A DNA stretch of 64,000 nt from Trichoplax sp. H2 (taxonomy: Eukaryota > Placozoa > Uniplacotomia > Trichoplacea): NCBI GenBank assembly GCA_003344405.1, contig NOWV01000091.1:233506-297505 (forward strand), given 5' to 3'. A model generated the notes under the pieces. The model saw nothing but the letters and a program-made list of their open reading frames with translations, searched no databases and had not been told where the DNA came from. The stretch's first letter is position 1, and every line of letters starts with the position of its first letter. Both the position numbers and the translations under genes were made by a program. Of the stretch, positions 1 through 11,240 are shown piece after piece.

Positions 1-177
1 ATACTAGATATCTCTATTTTCAAGCGAAAATTGATGGAGAAAAATTAATGTTACACTTTATACGACTGCATTATATAGTTACTTTACTTTTTTCCTTTTT
101 TTTAAATACAGTTAACCTTGAAGAGCACTTTATTAATTAAAGAGTAACAGTATAGAACGTCGAGTAAACAGTTTTAC

Positions 178-203
178 TACTGTACAGTGTACACTGTACA
201 GTA
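178..203. repeat. 26-bp perfect palindrome of the TACTGTAC family
   Basis: The left half reads TACTGTACAGTGT and the right half is its exact reverse complement, ACACTGTACAGTA, with no spacer. It is one of many GTAC-centred palindromes in the intergenic parts of the window. Confidence 0.85.
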
Positions 204-627
204 TACTGTGTAGTAATATAGTACATACTGTATTATGATATTTACCGTCAATAGTTTAATACGAGATCTCCCGTCATATTATTAATGTATTCATATGATG
301 AACTGTACGGGACGAAAGCGAAGGGATATTGGCTAGTATTTAAGATAGAATTGATCATTATAAATTATGGCATGGAAATCTCATTTTATTCAACTCCTAC
401 TTCTAGCCATCTGCAATACCGTGACACCCTATGTGATTGCAGTCGGCAAACGAAATGTTTCGGAAGTACTTGCTTGCCAATAAAATGATGATGAAGACTA
501 CGTAGAAAAAAACGTGTCGTTCTAAAAGTTGCGAATGTAAGTCCGTAACATGCCCATTGTACTATACTGTACGTACTACATTTGATTATACTTACTTTCC
601 ATTGATATTCTGTAAGTATATAATATA

Positions 628-752
628 AAATATATATATATAGAGAGAGAGAGAGAGTGTACATATATATATATATATTATAAATAAATATACTCGTATA
701 TATATTTATATACAGTATACATATATATATGTATATATCATATATTATATTT
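628..752. repeat. (TA)n/(GA)n microsatellite
   Basis: Alternating TA runs surround a (GA)n run near 643-656, followed by more TA runs to about 752. The minus-strand open frame across it (386-859) encodes mostly Tyr/Ile from the repeat and is spurious. Confidence 0.9.
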
Positions 753-1316
753 TGTACCGCAAATTTTGAAATGTAAAAATTTAGAAAAGAAAGGCCACAA
801 CCATCAGAATTGCTGACTGGGTTGACTGCGGCGAAGATATCATTATTGGTCCAAGGCATATGACATCATTTTTTTACCATGGATTTACGCGCAGTAGCCA
901 TCAGTCATCACTCATCAGATCATTAGCTACGATAGGTAATGACCTCCACGATCGCAGCCTTTGAATGACATCGTTTTTCCACTACCGTTCGCAACACACC
1001 ACCATGGACTACTGGATGCTTCAGCAAAAGTACACAACGTATGAATTAAAACTACCGGTTTTATTCTGGCCGGAAATAGCCCATCAATGGTACTATAAAT
1101 AAAAGTCTCCACTTTCGTATACTTGTGCAGTACGACTGTATGTTACTGTTTTTATAGGTGTATCATTTCTTTTAAAAATCTGTGGTATCATCAAGGACTA
1201 CTCGATAAATTTTGTCCTCCTTACTAAAATAAATGATACTCCACTAATTCCAACTAGTTTCACCAGGAATTTGGAAAGAAATTCTCTGAATAGAGAACTC
1301 TCAAGTTTCATGTACT

Positions 1317-1330
1317 GTACTGTACAGTAC
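1317..1330. repeat. 14-bp GTAC palindrome
   Basis: GTACTGTACAGTAC is a perfect palindrome. It sits inside a longer chain of TACTG/TACAG words (about 1311-1337). Confidence 0.8.
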
Positions 1331-1693
1331 TGTACACTTTGGAGGGATTAGGGGAGCCCAACCTACTGTAGTCTAATTATTTTCAATGGCACCCCTTCGT
1401 TCAAAAAATCAAAGTTGTATTTCGTTGCAATTCCTGTATAATATTTATATATACCCGTAGAAGGATATCTCCACAGATATTAGACTATAACTACACGTAG
1501 AATTGATCTAGTTTGGGCCTGATTTAACTTCCACACTTCATCTTTTCAAGGTGCCATGGAAATTAATCAGAGTGTACAGTGTACAATACAAAGCCTACTA
1601 AGTACTGTAATGTATTGAACGTACTGTAGTGGATAATCACTCGGCGTGTTACTGTACTGAAGCGAGTAGGCGATCTTCTCCAAGCTGAGGGAA

Positions 1694-4600
1694 ATGGCTA
1701 AACGAGGTGCTAATAAGCAGTTAACGGACATGAACTATCTCAATGATAGCGATGAGGACGATGGACAAGAGGTATCTACAGCTATTCTATTTCATAATGT
1801 TGTACTTAGATGCAAGTAAAATTAGAGTAAGCTGAAAATTCTATTAGATGAGAATGTACACGTATAAGTTGATCCACTATAATCATGATCGGAGTCGATT
1901 TTAGATTAGATTAAAATCAATTTTAGGATACTGTACTCTACTACTCTACTTGTAAAGCGTAGTTGATGAATGATGGAGAGAAAGAAGATCATTGACATTG
2001 AGTATGCAACTCTTCTTGACCCAGTTAAACTTACCATGATTTTTAAAATGACTTAGTGGGTACTTACAACTGCTAGGCATCATAAATAGTACCCTGCTCG
2101 TGCTATTCGGAAATAGCTTCTGCCTTCGTGATGAAAGTGCTGCAACGGTAGTATTATGGAACATACGAGTACTCTAATTTTCTTATCGAAAAGCCAGCGG
2201 AGCTGTGCCCCAGCAACATCATTGAGGGAAATTTTAAACATGATGCACTATTAAAATAGATCAAGTGTAGGCAGTGGATTATCGGCATGCTTAGCACAGG
2301 ACAGTGCCTAAAAGCACAGTACGAGCATAGATATGCGTACATCGCGATGGAATAAAGTTCATCGATGTACCATTAGTATAGACTGAAATCCTGACGTTAC
2401 ATTAAAAAGACTAATTTTGAATAATGTTACGCTTTCAACAAAGTTCTACTCGTTCATAGATGGTAGCGTGTGTTGACTTTCACATTAGCAGTTGATCAAT
2501 ACAGTATGTGTAAATTAGTAGGAAACATCATCAAGATTGGTTCAAATTGTATTGAAAATCGCTCTTATCCTCAGACCACATTTCTGGGTACATCTCAATG
2601 GAGGTTATCTAGATGTTCTACACATTTATTAAGAAAATGGTCATTAAATTGCCAATTTCTTGTAGAATTATCGATAGGCTAACATCATACAGGATAGCCA
2701 TTGAGAAATAAAGTACTGTATGTGTATATGTCCTTCTCATCATTTAAACCATGCATAAATGTAACTAAATAGAGCACATGCGACTACAGTGATAGCAAGT
2801 CTACCAGTCAAATCATATATCCTTATAAAGAAATAAATATCCGCTATGATATAATTGATATATCCGTAACCAGTTGATGGCTAATTTTCTAGAATTAATA
2901 CCATCAGCAAGTGCTGTAGTTGTTTATCTAATAGCTGCATTTATTCTGTAATATTATTCTAGTATGCGTACGTAAGAGTTTCATGTATTTATTACCATCG
3001 GGTGTATGGTTACTTTCTGATGTAACACTAAACTTGAAATCAATTAATCCTAATGTTAGGAGCAGTGGAGCGCGGCTAGCAATAAAAAGTTGAAGGACCG
3101 TGTGTGAGTTATATCTCCGTCGTAACACTTGCAATCGTTCATTTTCAAAAACTGCAACGTAGTGATTACTGTATTTAATTACTGTTTTAAACAATGAATT
3201 ATTTATTGTGTTATATAAATATCAATCCATTGAGTATTATCTACTGTAAATGGCTTTCTGATCTTAATCTACTGACTGTAATTTTATCAAAATACATAAT
3301 CAGGATTAGGAAAGTAAAAAGGGGACGTAATGCTCCCACAACCAATAACAATGAAAATGTAAGTAACATATATGTCGTAGGTAAAGATTTCAACATGTGT
3401 CTGTCTTATCCAGCTAAGTAACATTACTTGATGGATGCTTGCTTAGGCTAGTAGAAGCGGAGCATTTAAGCTATTTTCGGGATTCAAGACGGAAAATTCT
3501 GCCGCAAAACCTAATTTCCAATCCAACTTTAAGGCTGGCGACTTTAATCCGCCTGACTCAAAGATTCCCCTGCAACAACCGTCAAAACTAAGTAAGCTAT
3601 GACTTGAATCTAAACCAACAGTATATATTCATTTTTTAAATTATGCCTAAACAAAGTGAACTATGGCATGCACCGTGGCCGACAATCTATTATTAAATGA
3701 TAAAATTATTTCTAATTCCTTTTATATTAAACCTTAAAGTATCATTTAAAACGGAGGAAACTTCTAAGTTTGGTTCACCGTTTGTAGCTGCTGATCAAAA
3801 ACAATCTGGTATAGCTCTATATCAACACCATTGTCTTTACATATTATCATAACACAACGTTGCTAACGCTGTCTTGCTTGATATCTTGACCTTAGATAAT
3901 GAAAGTAAATATCACAAAAAGATTGCAAGCCTGAACAGGTCTTTTCTCAGGCACATTCAAAGTAACCTAGATGATAACTTATTGGTCGATCTTTCACCTC
4001 TATTTACTGAATATACACAATATATGAAAAAGATCGAAACGGATCGAAGTAAGGTCACTAACACCGTCGATAGCGTTGCTAAATCATCCATTGGTACTTT
4101 GGATAGCAATATCGATTCAAAACCAAGCATTACTAAAGCAGCATTTAGTTTTGTACCTACAACTTCGAAATCAATTCCGTCATTACCAACCACAACTAGT
4201 TTCGCTACTACTAATTTTCGATTCGCTCCTAGTTCTTCGGCATCAAGTAGTAGCGAGGTAAATAAACCAGCTCCCCCAACAGGTACTAGTGGCAGTGGTG
4301 ATACAGCTGGAAATACAGGTGAAGAGTTTGCACCGGAAGGATTCCTCCCAACTTCTAAACCATTAGTTACTGAAGATGATGCAATATTCTCTGCCCGGTG
4401 TAAATTATTTTATAAATTGAAGAAAGATGATAAAGACTGGAAAGAACGCGGCGTAGGAACGATATATCTGAAAAAAACTGAAACGAGCGGCTTGCAATTA
4501 GTCATTAGAAATGATTCATCTCTAGGAAATATATTGCTAAATATAGCAGTATCGAAAACATTTCCAATGTCTATCGTGAAAGAAAAAAATCTTTCTTTCA

Positions 4601-4725
4601 TTACTGTAGCTAATCCTCCAATTGATCCGAAAGATGTATCTACTGACCCTACTACATTTTTAATGAGACTAAAGTCAGCTACAGATGCAACATCATTGCA
4701 TGACCATATAAAAGGATCTGCTTGA
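1694..4725 (+). CDS. NUP50: Nucleoporin NUP50 (nuclear-basket importin-alpha/Ran cofactor)
   Basis: NUP50 works at the nuclear basket, where it binds importin-alpha and Ran and helps release and recycle cargo. I assign six coding exons: 1694-1771, 3060-3103, 3304-3358, 3447-3591, 3740-3808, 3896-4725. All introns are GT-AG and all phases agree, giving 406 residues (human protein about 468). The N-terminus begins MAKRGANKQLTD, like the NUP50 importin-alpha-binding segment. The 44-nt second exon joins exon 3 to give a basic patch (LKDRVIRKVKRGRN, about residues 35-48) matching the second importin-alpha contact. The middle (about 60-290) is Ser/Thr/Pro-rich with a few FG/F dipeptides and a helical region after residue 131. 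Residues about 291-406 form a Ran-binding domain (KLFYKL, W, GVGTIYL). Exon 6 is preceded by a short open stretch that is intron. The first intron is long (about 1.3 kb). Identification is firm; exon 2 rests on phase and similarity only. Confidence 0.93.
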
Positions 4726-5258
4726 AAAAGATGGGCCTTTTTTAGTGTTATCATTTTCCATCATAGTTAACCGCTGCGAAACGCAAATATCTGCTACTGG
4801 ATGATTAGCAATCAAGTGCTGTAGCTGATTTAACAAATTCACGAAGTAGAAAATGTAATTGCCAACGTAATATTGAAGATCGATATAATTTATGCTGTAG
4901 CATGCGTCTAAAGTATTGAAAGAATTCATATGTACATAAAATCCTGTAGAACTTATTTGGAGATATTAATCAACACTTGATAGCAACCAAATGGAGTAGT
5001 CAAGGCGTTGTTTACTGTATGTGATTAGCCTAGAGTTACTTGTTTTATTCATATTTGTGAACGAGTAACATGTTAATTAGATTATCAACAACTACTGAAG
5101 CAATGATAACTTTAGAGATGTGGTAGAAGTAGTCATTTTGTTACAGTCATGATCATTGTTGTTATTTTATTCGTAGCGACATTTTATATTCGATTGAATA
5201 ATGCATAAAGTGTTTTATTGCTAATAATTTTTAATTAATTTGTTAAAAATGAATAAAA
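4726..5258. other. Intergenic region after NUP50
   Basis: It should hold the NUP50 3' UTR. The only clear AATAAA I found is at 5252-5257, about 530 bases after the stop codon, so the true cleavage site is uncertain. No gene is seen. Confidence 0.5.
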
Positions 5259-5509
5259 ATGAATTCATTTCAATACATTGGGTTTGAATTCTACGATAGT
5301 CATTGCGATATACAATCACCAGAAAGGCAAGTAAATAATCCATTATGATCTAACTAACTATGGTGATTTATAAGGTAGAAATTATATCGCACTATAAAAG
5401 TAATTGTTCATTATTATAAATCGATTACTTTTTTAGGTTGTTACTAACAGCTTTAGTTACCCGAATACCGTTTTTACTTGATATGATTCCAATCAGACTA
5501 TGGATTTAA
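5259..5509 (+). CDS. Doubtful two-exon mini-gene or gene start
   Basis: An ATG at 5259 opens a 22-codon run of normal amino-acid composition (MNSFQYIGFEFYDSHC...). It ends either at a GT donor (5331) or at a GC donor with an AG|GCAAGT match (5327). A T-rich acceptor ends at 5436. If the GC donor is used, the downstream exon stays open for 23 hydrophobic codons and stops at 5507-5509, for 46 residues in all. If the GT donor is used, the frame closes after about 14 codons. I do not recognise the product. It could be the start of a larger gene whose later exons I cannot see, or chance. Confidence 0.2.
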
Positions 5510-7639
5510 TTATTTTAACCCTCTATAGCGTAGTTTATAGAAGATCCAAAATTATACTATACATATATAGCTATTTAAACAATACTAACGTTAATTAGAT
5601 AGAATTTTAACGCGTTTACAATAATATACGTGTACAGAATTGACCTATTATCGTTTCTTATCAGTTAGATATAGTTGCAATCGTTTACTTCCAGAGTATT
5701 GATAAATTATAATTAAAGATATGATAGTCGCAGTTACGGTCTTGCATTTAAGGGAAATTCAATCCATCATACCTCAAAGACGTTCTGTATATTTTTCGTT
5801 AAAGACGAAGAAATAACAGTCATTATGAATAGCATTCAAGAATCTTTCGCATAAATTCATTTACATGATAATTACCCGAGTATAATGAAGAAATTTATCT
5901 CAATTTTGATTACAACTGCCATAAAACAGAGAAATTACAAATAAAGTAAACTAATAAAATCCATCCAACGCACGACTTCGCAAATGCGTACCTTTATACT
6001 CTTGGATTATAATCTAATGCAGAAGTGCTAAGAAATGTTATGCTAGAGCAACTTTTAAATCTAATGAGATTATCCCATTTCCTACTATCAACTATTTCTC
6101 ACCTACGAGGTCGTATTGGTAACTGAAATCCTAATATAATGATTATTGGTAAAATTTGCTTTTAAAAATTTTATGTCATAATATGTATTGTCGTTAAATG
6201 TCTGCCTCTTCCAGTAACTAAAATTAATAATTAGAATAAATTACAAGATGTTCAATTTAGATAGGAAACTGTTTAATCATACTAATATATGATCATTAAT
6301 GATCATCAGGCCAAGTTGGATAGATGAAGAAGGAAAGTCATGCGATCGATTTGAGTTGATGACTAAATAGAGTCCATACTATCTGTTGCAATATCCCATT
6401 TCAGAAGGTGATAGGAGCAGTTAAAGATAAAGTACCAAATAAATATTGATAACGGAGCTTACTCATCTTTTTTGATATTTCGCTTTTCCTTGATGTGTGA
6501 ATAGGATAGACTATGAGCTACCTGTAATGATCGATTTTTGACAAAATGAATTATACTTCTTTCAATAAATTTCACTTTTGGCAATACTATATAATCAATC
6601 TTTTCTTGAAATGGCTGAGGATAGCAATGAAGCAAGATTTACTGCATACTATTATTAGCAGCCTATATATTATAAATTCTTGCTATATCATTCAACTTTC
6701 TTGAAGAATTTGCACCTGATCATAAGAGTTTATCAGGGCTAGGCTAGATTTCTTTCCGCCATCTCTCAATAATAACATTTAATGATAGCTTTAGCTACTC
6801 GTACATTACAGAATTTGAGTAGGTTAGCTATCAATTTAGCTACTTTACCGTGCATATAAACTAAGGAGTATATCAATTAAGCCTAAATTATGCCCAAAAA
6901 TGAAATTAATCTATCCTGATTAGGATTGAAATCGTTTATAAGAATATAGAAAGACCATTTTCTGATTTATATGAACTAATTAGACAATTAATCGAGAATG
7001 AATAAATCCAATCAAACAGATTAGTCATTATCGAACTTACATTAGGGAAGAAAAGAGTCTATTACAAGTCACTATGGGTCATTAATTATTTTAATCAATC
7101 CCATTTGAGTTAAGTAAAAGAAAAGACAATTAGTAGATCTGAGTGAAAATCTGTAATATTATGCTTCGATTTAGTTAAAGGGATAGATTAAACTACGAAC
7201 AGTTGATAAATATCTTAATCAATCAGGCTAGAAAACCTCAATGGCGATCGATATTCAACAATGATTTATGTCAAAAATACAAATTGTCAACATTTTATTA
7301 ACATAATTTCATTTCAATGTGTGCCAACCAATTTAAAATGGATAGTAATATAACTTACAGATGTAACACAAGAGATTAAAAAGAAGAAATTTTAGGGAAT
7401 CTTTCAGAAATGACTAATGATGTAAAATGGTTTTGATTGATAATAAATTAAATGGATGATATGGAACCAGTTAGAATACAATTAGAAATAATTACTGTAA
7501 TTAATATACCACGAAGAAAATCTTGTCAATATTTTTTCTCATCCTTGTTTATCCATCCACTGATGCTTAAAACTTGAAAGTTAAGAAATAGGGTGAAAAA
7601 TCTTTTGCATAATACTAGATGACTTTGAAGTTCCTCATT
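5510..7639. other. Gene-free AT-rich region
   Basis: I find no exon I can defend. Short runs read like coding sequence but are soon interrupted by stops in every frame. TACTGTA words are almost absent here, unlike at the window's left end. Confidence 0.5.
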
Positions 7640-8535
7640 TTAGAGGCTAAAGGGAGTTAATTGATTGGTTGAGGAGCGAAATCGCTGATTCTGATAGAAG
7701 AAATGTTGATTCAAATGATAATTTAGTGAAAGAAGATATAATTTCCAATGAACTTATTCTTGATATAGATAAAACATTTCTAGGTAGAGGTTCAAATATT
7801 AATAAATAATTCTTTAATATATTTGCAAGGATTTGCTCCGGATGAGCAAACAAATAATACTATGATCCTTAAACGAGTAACTTTTAAACCCATTTACGTA
7901 CTAAGAGTTTCGCGATAATTTTTATTAAATATGAAGATGGCCAAAACACTCAATCTTGGTAGGACAAGCCATTTTTATAGAATCCTGAGAATGGCGAAAA
8001 AGTGATTTTAAGACTTGCTGACAATCTCTTACTCAATACTTAATCTTTTGATAGTTATAAGGAGATGATCATGGATAAAAGGAGAAAGGAAGAGTTAACA
8101 TAGCAAATGCTGAGACTTATACATGCTGCATACTTCGACGACTGGATTGAACTTTTGCAGCATTGTATTCAACTAATCGAAAACTCTGAACAATTAAGGC
8201 GATACTTTGAGCTAAACGATGGAATATATCCAATATTGGTTCCAATATTAATTTTATCGATCTTGTTATATAATGGAAGATATTCACGTTAAATTCAAGA
8301 CAATCGAAAATACCTCGAGAGCAAGTTGTCAAACAATAATTACGATTGCCTTTGAAAATGGTTAAAACGATTCTTAACATTAAATTGCGAACTAGGAACC
8401 TAAAAAGATCTCGGCCAAATACCAATAAAACATCCATTGCAATTTGTAAAGCCATGAAAACAGCACCAGATATGACCTCTAATTTGGCTCTATTTATAAA
8501 GATTGAAAACGGAGGAATAGAATATCAATATTAGG
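7640..8535 (+). pseudogene. Decayed coding remnant, possibly kinase-like at its start
   Basis: Plus-strand runs of protein-like sequence follow one another with stops and frame shifts between them. The first (from about 7653) reads LIDWLRSEIADSDRRN and leads to ILDIDKTFLGRGSN, which resembles the approach to a protein-kinase glycine loop. The third, at 8107-8292, contains YFDDWIELLQHCIQLIE, and an open stretch at 8346-8534 ends the remnant. No splice sites link them, and stops fall inside the runs. The kinase suggestion rests on one short motif. The minus-strand frame at 8117-8455 is a hydrophobic shadow. Confidence 0.3.
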
Positions 8536-8780
8536 AATAAAAAATTCACTACTTATACCGATAAGCTTGATAAATGATAAATAATGTTTATTCCATTTCA
8601 AGCTACGATAATATCTACTCAAAACCTTAAATACTAAATGGAATAATTCTAGGATGAAGACTTATAATGTTATTGTAATCTATGGCTGTTGTAGTGTACG
8701 TATTTTCTAATTTAATATTTGAGTATTTAGAATATATGCATGCAGTTAAGATATTGAAGGCATAACAGTATGCCAAATTC

Positions 8781-9320
8781 TAGAACCGAGGTTGCAACAA
8801 GATCGATTACAATTGGAATAAACTATTAGTTTGTGCTGGAGTAACTTTTACTGTCCACTATTGTAGAACTGAGTTTGCAACAAGACTGACTAAAACTAGA
8901 TTAAATTAAATATCTTGTGATGAAGCAACTTTAACTGCAGCGTAATTTAGAACTGAGCTTGCAACAAGACGGACTAGAACTAGATTGAATTAAATATCTT
9001 GTGATAGAGAAGCTTTAACTATAGTGTATATCAGAACTGACCTTGCAAACAAGACTAACCAGAATTACTGTAGATTAAACTAAATATCTTGTGATAGAGT
9101 AGCTTTAACTGCAGTGTATTTTAGAAGTGAGCTCGCAACAAGAATAACTAGAATGAAATAAACACCTTGCGATAGAGTACCTTAAATTGTAGCGTATGTT
9201 AGAACTGAGCTTGCAACAAGAATAACCAGAATTCGATTAAACTAAATATCTTGTGATAGAGAAACTTCAACTGTAGTACATTTTGAAACTGGGCTTGCAA
9301 TAAGGTAGGCTAAGAGCTGA
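8781..9320. repeat. Tandem repeat, unit about 83 bp, seven diverged copies
   Basis: Copies begin near 8781, 8863, 8948, 9032, 9122, 9200 and 9283, spaced 78-90 bp. Each starts with a version of TAGAACTGAGCTTGCAACAAG, and the full ones contain a version of AAATATCTTGTGATAGAG. The divergence suggests an old array. It begins about 20 bases beyond the donor site of the minus-strand exon at 9342-10048 and so would lie in its intron if that gene continues. Confidence 0.85.
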
Positions 9321-9341
9321 TTGAAATCATTAATTCCTTAC

Positions 9342-10048
9342 CTAATTGCTTCTTGTTTCTCAGCTAAAGGTATTTTCTGCTTTGATGTCGGTTCTTTGGT
9401 AGTAGAGGGATAATCTATCCTCTGATTATTACCTCCACTATCATCATTATGAATACTTGGTGGAGAAGGCATTTTTTGCCAATTGGCTGTTACGGGTATA
9501 GGAGATTGTGAGCCTTCTTCTTCACTCATTGGTAGATAGGATTTTTTACTAGCCTTGCCAGTAGGTTGAATAAGTTGGCTTTGATTACTTGGTTGGCGTC
9601 CTACCACCGGTTCAAAATTATAGGGTGGCCGTTCATCAGATTGAACTGGAATATCGGATCGACTACTACTACTATGTCTATTCATTGTCGTTGCTAATTG
9701 CATCTGGCTACTATGAGTGGATGAATGATCGCCATCTTGTTCATTGTCCAGGGTACGGCGACGATCAGTAAATGTCATCACGCCATCATCACTTTTTTTA
9801 CTGCTTAAGCTTACTTTTAATCGATTGGTTTTAGGTTTAGGTGGTGGTATTGGATTGATATCCGTCGATTGACTGGATGATGGCTGAGGATGACTTATAT
9901 TGCTATCAGTTAATGTTTTCAAGACTTGACCCGTTTGTAGATTGCTCCTCAATTTACTTCCACTACGATCATCATTATCCGATAATCCTGGAGGTTTATT
10001 TTCGGAAATACTATCCCAATCGGAACCAGATTCTTCTGAACTCATCAT
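9342..10048 (-). CDS. Unrecognised Ser/Pro-rich protein, probably a first coding exon
   Basis: An ATG at 10048 (MMSSEESGSDWDSISENKPP) opens 235 codons of polar, low-complexity sequence: acidic Ser clusters at the start, a proline run (PIPPPKPKTNRLKVS, about residues 65-80), then Ser/Gln/Pro-rich sequence. I see no domain, signal peptide or membrane segment, so it is probably an intrinsically disordered region. The open frame ends at 9338 only because AGG-TAA spans a good donor: AG|GTAAGG at 9342/9341 in phase 2. The protein therefore probably continues in exons at lower coordinates that I could not find. The second Met and the third are possible alternative starts. Read without splicing it is a 236-residue protein. 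Confidence 0.6.
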
Positions 10049-10439
10049 TTAACAACTTATATCGGTCAGAATTAAAACCAATTGACAAGGAAGATGGCGA
10101 TACCAGCGAAGCTAAAGGAAAGGTAAAAACAACAACAATAAAAGAAAATACGTCAACAACATCCTCTCTAATGTATTATTAATTGATGAAATACCATCTA
10201 TCCAATAATAATATTATTTAAGAGAAAAGAAAGCAGTGAATAATCATAAGACATTGAGATATAAAATATATATAAAAACAATCAAAATGATAGAATATTA
10301 AAATAGGTAAAATAGATAGTAGCAGTTGAGTGCTTTCACCAAATAGTTTAAGGAAGGGATCCGGTAAAAGATGGATAAATAGAAGTTGTGATACAAAAGT
10401 TATTTTCCAATCGAGATAGTGGTATAAAATAGTTTCAAA
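10049..10439. other. Upstream region of the minus-strand Ser/Pro-rich gene
   Basis: It should contain that gene's promoter, but no core element stands out. A plus-strand run at about 10068-10120 (ELKPIDKEDGDTSEAKGK followed by GTAAAA) looks exon-like and is listed among the findings. Confidence 0.4.
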
Positions 10440-11240
10440 TGGACCTCCAAAACTTTTACTATTAGCATTATTTATGAGCATAAAATGACAAAGCAGGATA
10501 TTTTTCTTGTAAGTGATTGCAACACGATTATATGCATGCTAACGGAATATAATAATGTTAACTGCAGTCTTTTCTCTTAGTAAGCATTTAAATAGCATGG
10601 TAGGGCAAGACAAGATGAATATGGATTATAATTGGGATACAAAATGCTAAACTACGTTTAGTCTATTGTAGATTTATTATTTACAGGCCAAATAAGTGAG
10701 CTCGGTTTACTTGGAATATGAAAATGTCGGGGCGAAATAAATATTTCCCGTTGAGTATGTATAAAATATTTCCAATTGAACTTCACAGTCTTCTATTAGC
10801 ATTATGTCTTGAGCATAAGACGACAAGCAGATTTGTTGACAGTCCAAATAAGTGAGCTCTCTTTACTATGGGATATGAAAAAGTTGGGTAAAATTAATAC
10901 TTTCCAGTGAGTATGTATAAAATATTTTCAATTAGAACTCCATAGTCTAATTACTGTTAGTATTATTTCATGAGCATAAGGTGACAAAACAGAAAGGGGT
11001 AAATTTATAATATTTATTTGTAAGTAATTGCAAAACGATTGCTTGTATGTTAACGGAATGTAAAAGTATTAAAATGCGGTTATTTTCCTTAGCTAAATGT
11101 TTAAATACCATAGTAGCACAAGATAAGAACATTGTGGATTGTAATTAGGATACAAACTCTAAACTACATCTAATGTCGATTTATTGATAGCTCAAATATC
11201 TGAGCTCCCTTTATCTGAAATATGAAATTGCGAGACAAGA
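10440..11240. repeat. Diverged repeat, unit about 320 bp, two long copies and one shortened copy
   Basis: Copy A (about 10440-10755) and copy C (about 10925-11240) share the order: TTAGCATTATT, GAGCATAA, a GTAAGT-ATTGCA block, GGATTATAATTGGGATACAAA, then a block ending GTGAGCTC and GGAATATGAAA. Copy B (about 10756-10924) keeps only the two ends. All carry a version of AGTATGTATAAAATATTT at the junctions. Confidence 0.75.

Larger units (their letters stand above)
1..1693. other. Intergenic region upstream of NUP50
   Basis: I see no credible gene here. The open frames are short, lack splice context and partly run through a TA/GA microsatellite. The stretch is rich in TACTGTA/TACAGTA words and includes two perfect palindromes (178-203 and 1317-1330). 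The NUP50 promoter should lie at its right end, but I see no TATA box close to the start codon. Confidence 0.6.

Noticed and set aside
386-859. 157-codon minus-strand frame
   Set aside because: Its central part is Tyr/Ile repeats from the TA microsatellite, and the rest matches nothing I know.
8117-8455. 112-codon hydrophobic minus-strand frame
   Set aside because: It is the shadow of the plus-strand coding-like remnant, and its composition fits antisense reading.
8781-9320. Regular ~83-bp repeat considered as a CRISPR-like array
   Set aside because: The whole unit is repeated with no unique spacers, and the surrounding genes are clearly eukaryotic.
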